A stretch of DNA of 64,000 bases from Chaetoderma sp. LZ-2023a (lineage: Eukaryota > Mollusca > Caudofoveata > Chaetodermatida > Chaetodermatidae), in NCBI GenBank assembly GCA_034401795.1, contig CM067360.1, positions 122,312,430 to 122,376,429 of the forward strand. The letters are read 5' to 3'. The notes beneath the pieces are model-generated. The model had not been told where the DNA came from. It was given only the letters and a program-made list of their open reading frames with translations, and did no database searches. Every line of letters starts with the position of its first letter. Position 1 is the stretch's first letter. Both the position numbers and the translations under genes were made by a program. Of this stretch, positions 42,801 to 56,000 are shown piece by piece.

Positions 42801-45800
42801 TCATCGATCTTGTCTCGGATGTGGCATAGAGTAAGATTGTATAGGATTGTTCATAAAAGCTGAATTAATTAGGTGCGTGACCGGTTTTGAGATAATGTCA
42901 CTTGCATATTTGAACAGTTCATTGCTCATACCATCAGGTCCAGATGCACGTCCATTTTTCAGGGCTTTAAGTGCCTTATCAACTTCTGCTGTTTTAATTG
43001 GTGTTACTAATGGCCTGGGGTCTCCTGAGAATGGGTGCAAGTGCTCATCATCTTGGTCAGTGAATTGTTCCTTGCCCATTCTCGAATCGCCTCGGCTTTG
43101 CCCTGGTCAGTCCCCTTCAGAGTTGTGTACAGTGAGTGGTGGTGTATAGTCAGTAACTCGCAGGGCTTGGGCTGCGTGAAACATTTTGTGACAGTCATCT
43201 GTGGCAGTGATTTCATCTGCTTTGGAGTCTGCTTGTTGAATAGCTAGTTATTTTAAGCGTTCGCTAATGTGGCGCACAATGTTATTGCGCTCCCGGCGTA
43301 GTTTGGTGCGGTCTTCACTTTGGCCACTTTTATAGATGCGCAGCCGTAATGCTTTCTGCCCTGCTAACAGTTTTACTACTAGAGGGTTGTCAGTATACCT
43401 AGTTCGGTTGTTTTTAAGAACACCTATGGTGCTGGTAGCTGATGATTCCATATATTTCAGTATTATGGTTAGTGCTTCGTTTGGATCGGAGCTGACGTCG
43501 ATGTTAGCTATCTGCTCCCCGAGCGCATTTTTGTATGACATTTGAGTGTCAGTATCGCTGATGAGCTTGGGTAGGTTGTAGGTGACTCTACCCTCTTGCC
43601 TGGTATGGCGTTTATACATTAGGTAGAGATCGTTCATCTGAAGGCGTGTAATGACTGGCTTATGGGTCAGAATTGAGGTCTGTGCCTCCATAGGAATGAG
43701 CATTCCAAAGTAGGGGTTATGTTTCTGTCTTGCATAGTATGAAGTCTATTTGGTTGAAGACAGCTATTGTAGCCTTAGAACCTTTTGGGGCTTTGCGATC
43801 AGCAATGTGTCCGGTCCATGTTGTCCGTTGACAGAATGGGTATTTAAAAGCCGTATTTGTGGCAAATAGGCCATCGGAACTAAGAAATGCCACCAGTGTA
43901 AATTTGTATCTCCAATGCTGTTGCGTGTCCCCTCTCCATACGATCTCATGCATAAGCCAAGCCCTGAACCTTTGTCCGTCAAACTCCAATATGGCCACCA
44001 AACATTTTGATAGGCCCACAGAAGCCATCTTTTTGACTGATCACCATTTGGTCAATCAAGTTCTCATGAACAAACTTGGCTTACCTCTTGCTCTAGATGA
44101 TCGTTCATGAGTTTTGAATCGATTCCTCAAGCAGTTTCTGAGATTTTTAAAGACATTTCTAAAAGTTGGCCAAAATTCAAGATAGCCACCGGCCAAATTG
44201 GCCGATCGGCTGTTTGAACAAATTTGGATCTCTATGCCCGAAGATTTATTCCTGGCGAATATAATTGAAATCGGCACAGTGGTTCTTGAGTTGTTTTAAA
44301 AAAAAGTTCACAGACAGACAGACAGAGATAGACAGACCAATGGAAACAAAATCAGAATAGTACAAACATTTTCCCACAAAGACATTTTAGATATGGGGAA
44401 AATATATCAAAACAGGTGATATAAATCACCCCCACAATCACAGCTATCTTAGTGGGATGACATAATCCTACTGGTTTGCTTAGACGCATGGACGCACCGA
44501 CGAAAACACAGAATTTGCACAGATGGACTGACAAATGTTCAGAAAGACAGATGGGCTGAATGACCCATTTGCTTGTGTTGGGATCGATTTATATACTTTG
44601 AGCCTTGAGTTTTCAGAATTCCATTTTCAAGATAATTATACAAGATATTGAATATTTTGAAACTAATTTGACTGGGTGTTGTTGCTGCCTATGGCAGCAA
44701 AAGCTCCTGATTAAATTAGTTTCAACAAAATGTTTATTAAATGGTAAAGATATACAATTTGTACAATTGACAGACTATTCAATGTTCATGACGGAGATAG
44801 AAGTAATTAAATATGCATTATGATTGCCACGTTAGTCTACACCTACATGTGATGTAATTAATTATGCCATCATATACTTGAGTGACAGATCGGGTCCATC
44901 CATTGTCAAGACAGAATATAAACAATTTTTCATTTCTGCTGTATGAGGGGTAATGGTTTAATTAATTTTACAAAGGTCCTGACTGAAACCAATTTTCAAA
45001 ATAGCTTCCTGGGGACTATATTGGATTTCTCATCCATACAAATTTGGTTAGGATTTTGTCATTCTGTCAAAGTGAGAGCGATGGAGGGAGGGAGGCAGGG
45101 AGAGCGAGAAATATATTATGAAGAGTGGGAGGGTGGGCTGCTGAGAGAAAAATGAGCATAATTAAAATTTTAGATAAAATAAAATTGTGTCTAGATCATT
45201 CGATAGTTACCGGGTTCTTCCTTTTAGTTATGACTGTCAATTCTGGAATCTCCTGTATCTTTGAATGCATCCAGTAAAAGCGGAATTCAGTCTGAAAGCA
45301 AAAACATTTCATACTGCAGGCCTTTTACCTACATTTTACATATAAGTCAAATGATAACAATTTGACTGAAAGCTGTCACTTGGTATGTAAGATTTCTTAT
45401 TCATTCTATTGCATTGCCATTCTTAACCGTTTCATTATGCACATGCATATATACGTTGATAAAATTTACTATTGTATTTCACTCAATTTGACTAAATATT
45501 GTGATCAAATTGATAAATTCAAATATATAGTCAATTAGTCATCTATAAAATGTCAAATACAAATACACAATTAGTGTATTTAAATACAAATATGTATTTG
45601 TCCCCAGGTCTGGATACAGCACCCTTTTACAGATTCCTGCAGAAGGATAGTACTGCGAATATGCATAACAGACAATGATACACACCTCACTATCATAAAC
45701 TGGATGTCCACCCCAGCACATGATATCAAGCACATAGTATGTGTTGAGTGCTTCATCATATATGCAGTCAAGTACAGTATAATCTGCAACAAACAAACAA

Positions 45801-45882
45801 AAACACAATTCACACCATAACAATAATAACATACCTTAGGGCCTATATCACTCACCTGCAGCAAAATATTTAATCAGTGGTT

Positions 45883-45919
<37 letters not shown>

Positions 45920-48900
45920 TGCATTTATATTGCACTGAACTCCATGCGATTGCATGCTCTAAGCGCTGTACATCTTACCCTCTGGTCATTGGACCTTTTT
46001 CATTCCTGCACAATCTCAACTCCCTCCGGGAGCATATATCCCGGCTGCCGTTTATAGGCGCTCAATGGCTTTTTTGCCGACATTCCGCATTGCTGACACT
46101 GCCCTCACAGGTACCTATTTTACAGACAGGTGTACTGGAACAACGCAGAGTAAAGTGCCTTGCTCAGGGACACAATGCGGCAGCCCAGTCGAGAATTGAT
46201 TCCATAACATTAGTCACGAGCTCGACTCCTTAACCACTCGGCCACCGCGCCGTATTAAAAGACGTTAACCAATCACTGACCAGTCAGCATTAAAAGATTT
46301 AATCAGTGATTCAGCATCAAAGGATTTACTCAGTGCCTGACCAATTCAGCATTAAGATTTACTCAGTGACTGACCAATTCAGCATTAAGATTTACTCAGT
46401 GACTGACCAATTCAACATCAAAGTATTTAATCAGTGACTGACCAATTCAACATCAAAGGATTTAATCAGTCAGTGACCAATTCAACATCAAAGGATTTAA
46501 TCAGTGACTGACCAATTCAACATCAAAGGATTTAATCAGTCATTGACCCATTCAGCATTAAAAGATTTAATTAGTGACTGACCATTCAGCATTAAAGGAT
46601 TGATTTAATCAGTGACTGACCATTCAGCATTAAAGGATTGATTTAATCAGTGACTGACCATTTAGCATATCAGTGACTGACCATTCAGCATTAAAATATT
46701 TAATCAGTGATTGACCATTCAGCATTAAAAGATTTAATCAGTGACTCACCATTCAGCATTAAAGGATTGATTTAATCAGTGACTGACAATTCAGCATTAA
46801 GATTTAATCAGTGACTGACCATTCAGCATTAAGATTTAATCAGTGACTGACCATTCAGCATTAAGATTTAATCAGTGACTGACAATTCAGCATTAAGATT
46901 TAATCAGTGACTGACAATTCAGCATTAAGATTTAATCAGTGACTGACAATTCAGCATTAAGATTTAATCAGTGACTGACAATTCAGCATTAAGATTTAAT
47001 CAGTGACTGACCAATTCAGCATTAAAAGATTTAATCAGTGACTGACCATTCAGCATTAAAATATTTAATCAGTCACTGACAATTTAGCGGGAAAAGCTTT
47101 GTTGAATATTTTGAAATTCACTTGACTGGAAGCCAAAAATGTTGTTCCCGCAAACCGGGTGGGGAAAAAAGACCAGTAGGGAGGAGGGAGGAATTTTTTT
47201 TTCCAATTATTAATTTATTTTAAAAAGGTCATAAATATGTTTTTCAAATATTTAACTAGATGTCCATTAAATATGGTTGTAATTGGCAAATTTATCATAT
47301 TTTTCATGTCACAATTAGCAAGAGAGATTCACATTGTATACAAATGGCCTTAAAACAGTGTAATTTGTATAGTTTGACAACTGTCTTATATGGATGTTTT
47401 AACATTTATGCCGGGTAGAAACATTTTTTTAATTCCCGGCCGGGTGAAAAAAAGGAAAAATTTCACCTGGAGTTTTACAGGAAACAAAAACTATATTTTA
47501 TTTTGGCCTTAGTGGGGAAATTGTCAAAAATAGACATTTAATTGGCAAATATTTTAATGCTCTTGACTAATTGATATGATTAAAGAGTTAAAAAAATAAC
47601 TCACTCCCAGCTCACTAGGCTTAACCCTTTAATGACAAAATTTCTTCTAAAAATTTTAATATTTACTTATTGAATGTTCATTTGCAGGCCAAGTGAAGAC
47701 TATTTTTGAAAATTTACCACTCATTTCAGTGGTAAGATTTCAAAAATAGTCTTCTCTTGGCCTGCAAATGGACATTACTCAAAACCACTACAGACGCCGG
47801 TTTTCTCAAGAAAGCGTTAACCCGTACCAATCTGATGTCAACATTCTACCTTTTACTGTATCAATAGCTAAGAAACGGGTGTACATTTTCCAACAATTTT
47901 GGGTGGAAGATGTTGCTGTCTATGACAGAAACATTTTGCACCAAATCTGTTGAAAAATGAACACCAGTTCATCTTTTAATTTAATTTGAAAATTTAATAT
48001 TTTTACATCAGAGTGCTAAGGGTTAAACACGATGTAAATGGAAGCTGTGTTACACGTATACAACGCCTGAGTTAGTTTGTTTATCCCAATAGCTCTACTT
48101 GGGAGACATGCGCACTCGTAACCGTGATCTCGGTTATTGGACACTATATACTGCTTGGCAGTCATAATTAATGTGTTAAGTTAATTGTCTCGCCGCTGCA
48201 AACCACTGGACAGTCATAATTAATGTGTTAAGTTAATTGTCTCACCGCTGCAAGCCACTGGACAATAATTTCAATGAGCAAAAACTCCTGATTTACTTAA
48301 TATTTTAAAAACAATTTGACTGAAAGTTGTTGGTAGCAGCAGGTCCACAGATATAACCCTTGGAATATGTCATCTGCAAAGACTCAGCAGTCAGACAGTT
48401 AGTTAGCGCACATGGTAGACAAAGATTAGATGGCAATAAAACATGTTATGTACATGTACTGATTTTACTTTTTTCCCCAAACTCTCTACGCAGTATGAGT
48501 CAGCTGATAGGGGCTCAGTTAAGACATCGTGGTTGGGAAAACAAGCCAGTGTAAGCATGAAAGAAACGTCCAAGATTACCAGCAAACCAGTCGTCAGCCA
48601 GTTGGAAGAGGCAAATTTAACATTAGGCCCCCAAACAACATGCAAGTCACTTTTTGCCATCAGAATCCATCAAATAAATAAATTCAGAATGGCTGCTAAA
48701 CTGGACAAATTTGAATGCTGGTGGTCAGGTTTCTACATATAAATATCCCTGAAAAAAACCCTTGAATGGCCCTTTAGTCCCCATTCATGTTTGCTCAATT
48801 TCAGTCCGATCCATTTGCCAGTTTTTCTGTGACAATTATGTCACTCAAGATGGCCACCAAGAAAAAAGACCAATCAGGTTCTCTTGAACAAACTTGCGCA

Positions 48901-51900
48901 AGATAACCTTTTTTAGGTTTCACGTCAATCTGCCTAGAACTTTCACAAAATATTTATAAACATAGTCCCAAATCCAAGATCAGATTGGCACCGATAATCA
49001 GCTTCCCTTGAACAATATTCGATCTATATGCTCCAAGGACGATTCCTGGCACATTTAGTTGAAATCATCCCAGATCAAACAGACAGAGAAAAGATCCATT
49101 TGAAAACCTACTACTGAATTTAATGGCTTGGTCATCGCGAGCCAGTCATCCCAGTTGAAAATTTTCATCCAGAAATGTGGTTGCAATGCAACCATGAAGC
49201 GCGATGTTATGACTTTGCAATGAACTATGAAGCTTGACTTCAAACATAAAATAAACATAGGCCTTATTAACAAGAGGCTCAAGGGCCTGTAACCTGGATC
49301 ATTAGGATTTGAACCATTTGCACTTATATACCGGTAGACATGATGGATAATTTTCGAAAAAATCCAAGAATGTTGTTCAAACAAACCTTAGCTCGGATCT
49401 AGGAAACCACTACTGTAATCCCCCCTGATCTTTACTCGATTTGTTAAATGAACATGAATGGGTCGCAAAGGGCGGCGTCTTAGATCAATAGGAATGCCTG
49501 TTGGATTAGTAGGTGGATGAACGAGAATAATAGAAATTAGACCGTTAGACGTCTACCGGTAGACAAACGATAATAAGCTTCATTCAGAATATTTTTTAAA
49601 TCTTTATATTTTATATTAAAATGTTAGAAATAAGATTTAAAAAATCGATCGGGTTAGCTAGCTGATTATATTGATAAAATAGCTTAGACTAGCTATAGCT
49701 GATTATATTGATAAAATAGCTTGGACTAGCTATAGCTGATTATATTGATAAAATAGCTTGGACTAGCTATAGCTGATTATATTGATAAAATAGCTTGGAC
49801 TAGCTAGCTGATTATATTGGTAAAATAGCTTGGACATTTTTAAATCTTATACATTCTAATAGTATAAACAGTGTCCATTTTAGAATTATATATTTTATAC
49901 TTTGTAGCAAGCCTATAGGATGAAATGTGTTAGCTTCATGCCTTCAGTGGCGGTTCGCTTTGATGTATAGTACAGACTGTCAAAATTAATCATAACCGAT
50001 CAGACAGTCAGATTTACTGGAAATGCAGATCTAGTGCGTGTTCAACTGGCCAACTATATATAATTGACCTGATTATTTGTCAGTCGAAAATAGTGCATTC
50101 AACTGGAAAAGTCGCCGTTAGTTAACTATATTTGCCTAGTCAAACGTGTCTTTAGACCTATTTCCATCTTAACCAATCAGAATTGAGCTTTGGGAATTCT
50201 ATTTTGCAAATGGTGAATGTTCTTATTACGACATAAATTCGTTAAACGGTTGAATAAAACATCAAGAACGGCATAAAATACGAAGTTAATGCTTGGTGTA
50301 TGTATCACATGTGACTTTTAGATCACCTTAATCCATGCTAGTGGTGATCAGTAATGTCAGATGTTCCGTTTGTGCTATGAGCCATGATTTTCGTAGGGGT
50401 TGAGTTTTCATGGCAATTACTACCAATTTGAAAAAACCCATCTTATCCTAAGGCCCAATCACCTAGACGATATACTGTGATACCGCGCTATTTTCCCAGA
50501 TACCGTTACCATCTACAAAAATCCAATATCACCCAGCTCTACCTGAGATATAAACAGAAAAGTTGAGCTACACAGAAAATGTTAATGTTGAAAAAAACAA
50601 GGTTTGTACGAAGGTCACAGTGACCAATCACCTTTGACCCCAAGGTTATTGTGGGATGCTGTATCATTATAAGGAAGCATGTGCCCAGGTTTGGGCCCAA
50701 AACTGAGACATAAACAGAAAAGTAGAGCCAAACGCAAATTGCCCGCCATCGCCAGTAGCATAGCCAGGTTTTTATGTCAGGGGGAGAGAGGTCTAAAAAG
50801 GTGCCACCCCACTTGAGCGAGGACTAAAAAGGCACCATCCCATATACCAATTAGGGTTCGGGATCTGCTTAAATTTCTTTAATAAAGAGAAAATATCATC
50901 CCATCATCGCCAATTATTTTATTCTACTGAGAAGGTAGCGTGTAGTCTACTATTCTTTGTATTGATGTAGCGTAATTAAAACAAAAAGTCTAAACATAGC
51001 GATGAACAAGCATGACAAGAAGACATTAACAATGTTGTACATTCAAATAGTTCTAATTATCAATGTAGATTAACTTGTTAAAGGTGGCTTGGGAGTTGGG
51101 ATGTCCCGAAACTTGTATGTGTTACGGACATGATTTAGCCGCCACATTTGGGAAGATTGGCTCAGGGGGAGCGAGCAAACCCCCTGCTCCCACCCTGGCT
51201 ATGCTACTGACCGCTGCCACAATTACCGGACAACGTGCATGGTATCGCCATAGCTCGCTAAGTCGAGCTAAAAAGGAACTTACATTTGCCTGCAAATAGA
51301 CATTTTTCAAGGCCACTGCAAAAGCTGCATTTAGCAGTAAAACGTTAATGGATGATGGTCTGCATGCATTGTGAGCTTGATCAATCATGACGCCATAATC
51401 AACTACATCACATGTAGACTGACGTCATAATCAATTACGTCATGAATGACGTGATTAAATCAATTATAAACGCTTAATAGTCTGTCAAATTGTATGAATT
51501 GTATGTCTTTACTATAGGAAGCAACAGCACCCAGTCAAATTAGTTTCAAAATTTCCAACATCGTACCTGTATAGTTTTCTGGAAAGAGATTCAGGGAGTG
51601 CAGGGATCAATCGATCCCAACATGGGCAAAGCATGGGTGGAGCTTAGCTGGAGATGGGCGGGCCATAACTTATACTGAATCATCCATTGCGGTCACCTTT
51701 AGGTCTGTTGTGTGCACCAGGAAGCCGGGATTGAAAGTGGTTGGTTAAGTATCCTCCCTTGTTATATGCCCATGTCTTGCCCTGGAAATATAACATACAA
51801 TTATAACACGTAAATAAATATCAATCTTTTTCACTTTGCAGGCTAAAGAAACAGAATAAAGTACACTACATATGAACCCGGGTGAGAAAGAATATTTAGA

Positions 51901-52981
51901 CAACAATTTGTTTGAATGTCTCAACAGCAAGGTGCGAACCATAGTCCATTATAGTTGACTAGATTCCTGGTGAACGCTGGTTCGTTATCTAGTCAGTTAA
52001 TTATAGTTGACCAGTCTCCTAAGCTCAGCCAAAATCATTAATGAAGAGTAACAATGGAGGATAGTCTTCGGTTGACACAAATAAATATGTAAATAAATCA
52101 ATACCGATAACTAAGATAAGTTTAATGAAATTATATATTTCCTACTGTACATGTATGTTACCAAGGCCATGCCTCCACTATTTTCTATCACATGGACATT
52201 GTTTGATGCTTTAGTGTACCAAAATAGGAATTTTTACAACGTCTAAGAAGAGGCCCAAAGCGGCCTGTATCGCTCACCTGGTACATAGGCATTTCAACTA
52301 GAAAGACCATTGGCTATACAAGTACATGTAGAATACTAAGGAGTTTACCAGAATTGCAACAAGAACACAATTGCCATGTTTCTTTATGTATCAACTCCCC
52401 CTGAACACATTTTAATGGCCCATAGTCCTTAATCATACATTTAACATGAAAACTAGGTCATCCAAGTGTTCTAATTTCGTGCTATTTTTGTATCATTTAT
52501 TCAAACTTTTTCTAGAAATTCCAAGTCCCAAGTTTTGGTGACCTGTCACGGTACCCCGGTTTATACTGTTGGGAATTTGGACCTACGCTTTAATCGAAAA
52601 TCACGATTTTAAAAATAAAATCGATCGCGGTGTTTCAAAGCAAAAATCATGCAACCCTACTCTTGGTATGCAAATTGACATTTCTCAAGACCACTGTAGA
52701 AGACATTTTTGGCTGATATGAGGGTTAAAGGGTTAAATGGAAGGTTATTTCAGGGAATCATAATTTGAAGCAATATTCTAAGTACATACATGTATGTAGG
52801 GCAGGGCTTCCATTAATACAGATATTGCTACCACCTTTTTACCACAATCCAGCAGATATCAGGCCACCACAACCAGGCAGATGTCTCTAGCAGACTTAAC
52901 TTACACTAGAGCTAAACATTTCTAGCTTTGTCCTCGCATTACTTACTAAGTTACAGGCACTTTTTACGCATGTTGGAATCG

Positions 52982-53026
<45 letters not shown>

Positions 53027-56000
53027 CTTTGAACCCTGAATTTCCAGACTTCCAATTTCAAGATAATTACACAGGAAAGCTGCTGAATATTTTGAATTAA
53101 GTAATTCGACAGCTCCCATTCAAATTAATTTCAAAATATTTAACAGAATGTTTAATAATTTGTAATTTCACGAAAGATATACATGTACAACTGAAGCAAA
53201 ATTAACACTTTCATGACAGACCTTTAAACATTGGTGACTGACTTGTACAGTACAGATCTTAGTTAGCTTTACTTAAATGCATCCTAAAGCTCGTTTAAAA
53301 CGCGTCTGTATGGCGTCATTTTCCCGTCATTTTCTTGTAGTGATTTGCTTAGACACAGCGCGTTTGGTAAAATCTCAATACGCATCTTGAATTTTATCTT
53401 GACGGGTTAGAATTTTGACACTACGGGCTGGACATTTTGAATGATGGGTTTAACTTTTTGCCCTACGTGTTTGGTAGCGTTTGAAAATTTTACGATAAAT
53501 TAAACGTGCCATCAATTCCAACTGCGGTTCTCCAGTTCTTTCGACGAGTCCTAAGGCTAGAAGCAACCGGGTACTCGGTTCCTAGTCTAGGCAGACCCGC
53601 TTATCAGTACATGTTTTCTCCGTACATGTGTCTTGCGTGCTTAGCAAACTTTGAGCGATTCGTACAACAGATTTTAACTTATTTACGTCAATTTGTGGCT
53701 GGATTTATCAGAAGATGTATTTAATTTAGTGTTTCTTCGCGAGATTCGCCTAATTTCTGCGTTTTTATAGTGAAAATCTCGATATATCTAATGCCAAATG
53801 GACAATCGTCTTGAACTGGAACACCATTCTATTCTGATGACGTCATCGCGTATATATTTAACCTCGTTATCTTTGATTGGCAGAGATATTGTTGGAAAAG
53901 CCATCTATGGCAAATCTGATTGGTTGAACTAATCTCATGACGCTTTGACAGTTGTGTACTATTAGACGACAGTAAAAAAGCAACATAACCTAAACAAGGA
54001 TTTCCAGACTTTGGCTGTGATCTGGACAAAAACCAAGTTGGATCCAGATTGGGTACAAATTTTAATCTATGGATATATCGGAAACAAACTGGTCAGATTT
54101 TGCTCAAATTTTAATAAAGGAGGTTGTGTAATCATACATTAAGATTTAACAACCCTGGTGATCAAAAGAAAAATTATAGGCTGTGGGTTACAATCTCTGA
54201 TAACTTGGATCTATCTGACGATGGAAAGTAAGTGATAACTAGATTGTTTGGTCAATGGCGTGTCATAGCAATCGACCACGTTCACTACCCCAGGGAAAGA
54301 GCCAAATATAATACCAGAAATGTGGCTGCAATGCAACCATGAATCTCGACTTCATGACAGCAATGAACTCTGATGATCGACTTCAAACATAAAATAAATT
54401 TAGAAGGCTTATCAACAAGGGGGCCAAGGGCCTGTAATGGTATCCTGGACGGTGTATGGCAATAAGGAAGGCCGCTACTATGTAAAAAAAGGCTGCCTAT
54501 AAAATATACCGAGTATGTACATACCTATCTATTCATCAAAACTTTTCAAAATATTCAGCAGGGTGCCTGTATATCTAATTTCCACTTCCTATTTTTCTTC
54601 TGAGATGAGGCGGACATAGAGGCGAACTGTCAAAATATCTCATCTAATGACGGTTGTTGCTAAGCAGAATTATAATATAAAAAAATTCTGAATAGAAGTT
54701 CTAGAGCCAACTACTACAGAATCCTTCTGCCAAATTTGGATATAATCCACCCCAAGCGGTCATGGAGAATATGCATTTTGGCAATTTATGTCCAGCCAAC
54801 TAGGGTTGCAATCTGTCAAGCGGTTAATGAGGAGTAGCGTTTTGACAATTTCTGCTAAATTTTTCATAAAGTCAAAGATTTTCACACAAAAATTGACCAA
54901 TCAAAATTCTGTATGCATGTTCGGAAGCCGAAAGCATTAGGGTCCTTCCAGCCAAATTAGTTTGAAATCCGCCAGGCTGTTAATGTATGTATGAGACACA
55001 GCATCACACAATGATGTTCTGGCCAAAAGGTCAAAATCACTGATACGCATGGCAACCATCTGCTGTCCGCCGTCCATCCGTCAACTTATGTTTTTAAACA
55101 TAAGTTGACGGATGGATGGCGGACAGCAAATGGTTGCCATGCATATCAGTGATTTTGACCTTTTGGCCAGAACATCATTGTGTGATGCCGTGTCATTATA
55201 AGGAGGCATGTGTCCAAGTTTAGGATCAGTATGATCAACCAAACATGAGATATAAACAGAAAAGTTGAGCTAAACGCAAATTAGACGACGCCGGGCGACG
55301 TGCATGGTATCACAATAGTTCATTTTACTCCTTATTGAGATAAAAATGGCCTCCTGCACTCTATAGTAACCTACAACATTTGTTTGAATTCCATCCACCG
55401 CTTTCGGAGGAGTTGCATTACACAGAGACTGGAGTGGACCGCTGTGAAAAATCTGGAGGTCATAAGGGGCAATGATCTGTGAGAGAAGGGGTTAAAATTA
55501 ACATGAGCGCGAGGTTAGCAGAAATTTACCAGGGCTAGTACAACTTGTAACTCACCAACCCAATGGTAACAATTTGACATGTCAACCCTTTAATGGTCAA
55601 GGTGGTCAAAAAATTCCTCTATTATGAGCAGAGCACGACTATTTTTGGAAATTTACCAGTAGAATGACTGGCTTGATAATTGAGCCAGTCATTTCAGTGG
55701 TAAAATTAAAAAAATAGTCTTCCCTTGGTCTGCAAAGATTTGAAGGGCTATAGTAGAATCTAGTAATCACTAGTCCTATCTAAATGTAGTCGCTCATCTG
55801 GCTTAATTTAAAACTATTGAGAGCATGTCAAATGATGTGCGAGTGTGGGCAGGACTATGGGAAATCTAGATAAATCTGGAAGACCCCAATCTCTGACTAC
55901 ATAAAATAAATGTTGTCAGCCAATCTGCAATCATATGGATAACCCACATACCAAATTTGGTTGAATTCCACCCAACTGGGAGGAGATAGCATGTTGAATG

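Noticed and set aside
46234..46251. tRNA-Ser or tRNA-Leu gene on the minus strand
   Set aside because: Only the head with the A box fits; no acceptor stem pairing or T arm follows and a SINE body does.
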